Shown here: positions 5,709-7,908 of the stretch, one piece after another
How the letters are laid out: each line of letters starts with the position of its first letter
Position numbering within the stretch: the stretch's first letter is position 1
The notes under the pieces: generated by a model
Database searches by the model: none
Seen by the model: the letters and a program-made list of their open reading frames with translations, nothing else
What the model was told of the DNA's origin: nothing
Translations under genes and position numbers: made by a program
Source: Actinomycetota bacterium
GTDB taxonomy: Bacteria; Actinomycetota; Actinomycetes; Streptosporangiales; Streptosporangiaceae
Length of the DNA stretch: 7,908 nucleotides
Assembly: GCA_003541285.1 (NCBI GenBank)
Contig: DPMS01000384.1
Span: 1-7,908 of the forward strand
Reading direction: 5' to 3'

Positions 5709-5736
5709 CTGGCTGTGTGATCGGGTTCACAGCCAG
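5709..5736. promoter_or_regulatory. CRP/GlxR-type operator dyad nested in a 9-base inverted repeat
   Basis: TGTGATCGGGTTCACA at 5716-5731 is an exact TGTGA-N6-TCACA, the established consensus of CRP-family regulators, including actinobacterial GlxR/Cmr-type proteins. An overlapping dyad shifted by half a base, CTGGCTGTG (5709-5717) with CACAGCCAG (5728-5736), gives nine perfect pairs around a 10-base loop. It sits 265 bases before the ATG of the 5996 gene, far for a promoter site, and about 110 bases from the integrase relic. It could regulate the former integrase or the 5996 gene, or be a transcribed hairpin. No T tract follows, so a terminator is unlikely. Confidence 0.4.
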
Positions 5737-5984
5737 GGTTATCCCTCGATCGACGAGGGCCAATCAAGAGCGCCGGAAAGCCGCTGGCATCGGGCGGCGG
5801 GCGCGGAACTGCCCCGGGCCCGCAGGTGGCTAACCGGGGCGGCATGTAAACTGGCGGCATCGGCGCAGGAGGGTGCCGCCGGGTTCGCGGGCAGGACCTG
5901 AGTCCACCTCCGCAGCTTCTGACATTGGTCGTGCTTTCCGGCAGGATCGTCTTCGCATCGCGCCCGAACGCGAGCCCGGGCGGC

Positions 5985-5990
5985 GAGGAG
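5985..5990 (+). promoter_or_regulatory. Ribosome binding site of the 5996 gene
   Basis: GAGGAG, 5 bases before ATG 5996. It selects this start over the in-frame codon at 5873, whose 41 extra residues look non-coding. Confidence 0.75.
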
Positions 5991-5995
5991 ACGTC

Positions 5996-7420
5996 ATGTC
6001 CGAGCTTCCCGACCGGCCCGACCTCGACCAGCTTCGCCGTCAGGCACGAGAGCTGCTTCGCGCCGCGACGTATGGCGAGCCCCGCGCCGTCACCAGGCTT
6101 CGCGCGGTCTCCGAACACGTAACGTTGTCCGCGGCCCAGCTGGCCGTGGCCCGCGAGTACGGCTGCCGGAGCTGGCCCGCGCTGAAAGCCGAGGTAGAAC
6201 GCCGCCGGCGCTTGTCCGAGTCGGCTGCGAGCCCGCCGTTCCCGGGCGGCGACGAGCGGGGTGCGCTCGACGAACGGTGGTCTTTCGGCGGGGCCGCCGC
6301 CATCGAGACCTCGGCGGGTGTCCTGTTTCCCGAAGCGCTGGTCGCCGGCGCCGGTCACGCCACGCTGTATGGGTCTCTGGTGTCCTCGGGGAACGGCCAG
6401 CCCGCGGCCATGCCGCGCCGGTTGCCGGCACCAACAATGCTGTTCAGCCGCAAGGCACGTCTCGCCCGCTCACGCCGCAGGCAGGCCGATGCCGCCACGG
6501 GGATTATGAGGGTCCTGACTCGATCCGATGAGGTCACCGTCGTCGATGATCGGGGATCGGGGTACGCCTTTCGTGGCGGGAGGATGTCGGGCAAGGTCGG
6601 GCGATCGGGAGAGCCTGCCGGGCACAGGTCCGTGCAGCTTGGGCTCGATCCGGTCCCAGCGCGAGGGGTCGGGTGGCTGGAGCTGCGCAGCCAGGACGGG
6701 GCAGCGACCCGCCTGCTGCCCTCGGCCCGCCCGGCGGTGCGGGTAGGCCAGCTCACGCCGGTGGCGATGAGCCCGGCCGAGCGGGAGCTGTCGGACCAGG
6801 CCCTCTCCCTCATCGCCCTTTACCTCGGCGACGATGCCGGGACCCGGGAGGACATCCTCGGGCAGCGTTGCTCGGCCGCGCTGGCCGGGGCGGCAGAGAT
6901 CCGGCGATCCGGCGAGCTTGACCCCGCCAGCGAGCTTCCGGACCAGCTGACGCAGCTGTGCGCCGTGCTGACCGGGCAGCGCCCGGCCGACGGCCTTCCC
7001 GCCGGCTGGTCAGTCATGCTCGGCGCGGCGCGGCGGGCCGACGGGCCCCGGCATCATCTAGACCCCGGGACTGCCCTGCCGCCGATCGATGGCGTGGCCG
7101 TGCAGGTCGACAGCCTGATCTCCATGCCTGGCCACTGGCGGCTTTACCTGCGCGCGATGCCCGGATGGCGGGACTCCGGCGGGGACGGCCGCCGGCGGGA
7201 CCTGGTCTCGGTCCATGCCGAAGACGACCTCGGCGGCAGGTACCTGAGCAACTTCGGCGGCTCCGGGGCCTGGCCGCGTGGCCGTGAAGAACTCGGCCTG
7301 CGGTTCCTGCCCCGTCTGGACCCGCTCGCCCGTGCTCTGAAGCTGACGTTCCGGGGGGCCAGTGAGGAGCTTGCCGTTGATCTCGGCCTTGGATCGGCCG
7401 CCAGGTCGCAGCGGGAGTGA
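5996..7420 (+). CDS. Actinobacterial protein of unknown function with ankyrin-protein-type N-terminal module
   Basis: A 474-residue soluble-looking protein with no signal peptide or membrane helix. The start at ATG 5996 is fixed by GAGGAG 5 bases upstream. Residues 1-70 form a helical module, LPDRPDLDQLRRQARELLRA then LSAAQLAVAREYG-x-x-SWPALKAEVE, that in many actinobacterial proteins precedes ankyrin repeats or stands before other domains; no ankyrin repeats follow here. Residues about 92-130 (ERWSFGGAAAIET) and 175-265 (EVTVVDDRGSGYAF; GWLELRSQDGAATRLLPSAR; PAERELSDQALSLIALYL) look like a conserved beta-rich domain that I recall only from uncharacterised proteins. The end (about 365-465) is a second beta-rich region closing with LKLTFRG-x-SEELAVDL. 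The middle (about 130-170) is Arg/Pro-rich and probably disordered. No catalytic motif is seen. It has no coding neighbour within 400 bases on either side. Gene reality is very likely; function is unknown. Confidence 0.92.
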   Translation: MSELPDRPDLDQLRRQARELLRAATYGEPRAVTRLRAVSEHVTLSAAQLAVAREYGCRSWPALKAEVERRRRLSESAASPPFPGGDERGALDERWSFGGAAAIETSAGVLFPEALVAGAGHATLYGSLVSSGNGQPAAMPRRLPAPTMLFSRKARLARSRRRQADAATGIMRVLTRSDEVTVVDDRGSGYAFRGGRMSGKVGRSGEPAGHRSVQLGLDPVPARGVGWLELRSQDGAATRLLPSARPAVRVGQLTPVAMSPAERELSDQALSLIALYLGDDAGTREDILGQRCSAALAGAAEIRRSGELDPASELPDQLTQLCAVLTGQRPADGLPAGWSVMLGAARRADGPRHHLDPGTALPPIDGVAVQVDSLISMPGHWRLYLRAMPGWRDSGGDGRRRDLVSVHAEDDLGGRYLSNFGGSGAWPRGREELGLRFLPRLDPLARALKLTFRGASEELAVDLGLGSAARSQRE

Positions 7421-7908
7421 TCACGACGTCTGGCAGGTGCCGGGGTGATGACGCGGCGCGGTCAGCAACGATTCGCCCGCGCTCGCCTTCCCGGTCCCCG
7501 CCTGACGCCTCAACCGGCGCCTTTTCCTCATCGCTCACCGCGACGGCCTTCAGCCAACGCAGCATGAGGCAGCTTGAAGCCTCCCTCCGCAGGGCGACTC
7601 CGAAGGGCCACGAAACCTTCATCTTCCGCACAGCACCGCATCAAGGACTCGTTCCTACATCAGGTCCTCCTTGCGTTCAGGACACACATCGGCACCCACG
7701 GGTTCACCGGCACCCCGTCATGACTCGTTCCACAGGCCATCAGCACGGCAGTAACCAGGAGTAAGAGGTTGCCTGCCTGGACGGCCGGGAACGGGTGGAT
7801 CTCTCCCTGGGTGTCGTCACCCGGCCTCGCTGGGCGCGCGGCTCACGGCTGCCCCCCTGCTCTGTCTGGCCGACACTCGCCGGGGATGACGGTCGAGCCA
7901 GCGGTAGG
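7421..7908. other. Stretch without a recognisable gene
   Basis: All six frames were read. The longest plus frame (GTG 7417 to 7764) is Ser/Pro/His/Arg-rich, without a Shine-Dalgarno sequence, and looks non-coding. A strong AAGGAGG on the minus strand (about 7664-7670) leads only to ATG-TAG. A plus frame from TTG 7769, preceded by AGGAG, stays open to the right edge but has no family resemblance. No terminator with a T tract is visible after 7420. Confidence 0.5.

Larger units (their letters stand above)
5601..5995. other. Gene-free stretch upstream of the 5996 gene
   Basis: About 395 bases with no frame on either strand that looks like a protein. It holds the CRP-type dyad at 5716-5731 and a weak imperfect leader structure, GGCGGCA (5853-5859) pairing with TGCCGCC (5874-5880). 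A convincing -35/-10 pair for the downstream gene is not visible. Confidence 0.5.

Noticed and set aside
5420..6358. A 312-codon minus-strand frame.
   Set aside because: It runs antisense through the well-supported 5996 gene and out of phase with the integrase relic; composition is that of a GC-rich shadow.
7014..7631. A 205-codon minus-strand frame starting near 7631.
   Set aside because: Mostly antisense to the 5996 gene, no Shine-Dalgarno at its start, and no recognisable motif in the part beyond 7421.
7656..7673. Strong minus-strand AAGGAGG with an ATG 5 bases later.
   Set aside because: The ATG is followed at once by TAG, so no protein is made from it; no leader-peptide arrangement is evident.

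Overview
The window is GC-rich throughout (codon third positions mostly G or C). Its protein families (GH65 phosphorylase, large TM/WD40 protein, EGYAGTS-type tyrosine integrases, integrase-core and IS1380 transposases) are those of a high-GC actinomycete (Actinomycetota). The order or genus cannot be fixed from the sequence; a Streptosporangiales-like soil actinomycete is only an inference.

Layout. 1-911 (+) is the 3' end of a glycoside hydrolase family 65 phosphorylase; its catalytic Glu should lie just outside the left edge. 890-1900 is a graveyard of broken genes: a fragment of a suppressor-of-fused (SUFU) domain protein (+), the C-terminal end of an integrase-core transposase (-), an internally deleted plus-strand relative of it, and an IS630-like transposase scrap (-). 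1875-2276 (-) is an intact small gene for a membrane protein with a Cys/His-rich, probably zinc-binding head and a perfect AAGGAG ribosome binding site. 2342-2629 (-) is the C-terminal remnant of an IS1380-family transposase, overlapped by a doubtful chimeric frame (2367-2831). 3093-5120 (-) encodes a large protein with about seven membrane helices and a seven-bladed WD40-like propeller. 5196-5600 (-) is the C-terminal remnant of a phage-type tyrosine integrase that keeps its Tyr motif. 5601-5995 has no recognisable gene but holds an exact TGTGA-N6-TCACA CRP/GlxR-type dyad. 5996-7420 (+) encodes a 474-residue actinobacterial protein of unknown function whose N-terminal module is otherwise seen before ankyrin repeats. 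7421-7908 holds nothing that I can recognise.

The three complete genes do not form an operon and no shared pathway is evident. The region between the GH65 gene and the 5996 gene looks like an accessory locus that has repeatedly received and lost mobile elements: remnants of at least four recombinase families lie within about 4.7 kb. The two complete genes inside it (the zinc/membrane protein and the TM-WD40 protein) are the most likely accessory cargo. I found no CRISPR array, tRNA, rRNA or clear new multi-gene system.
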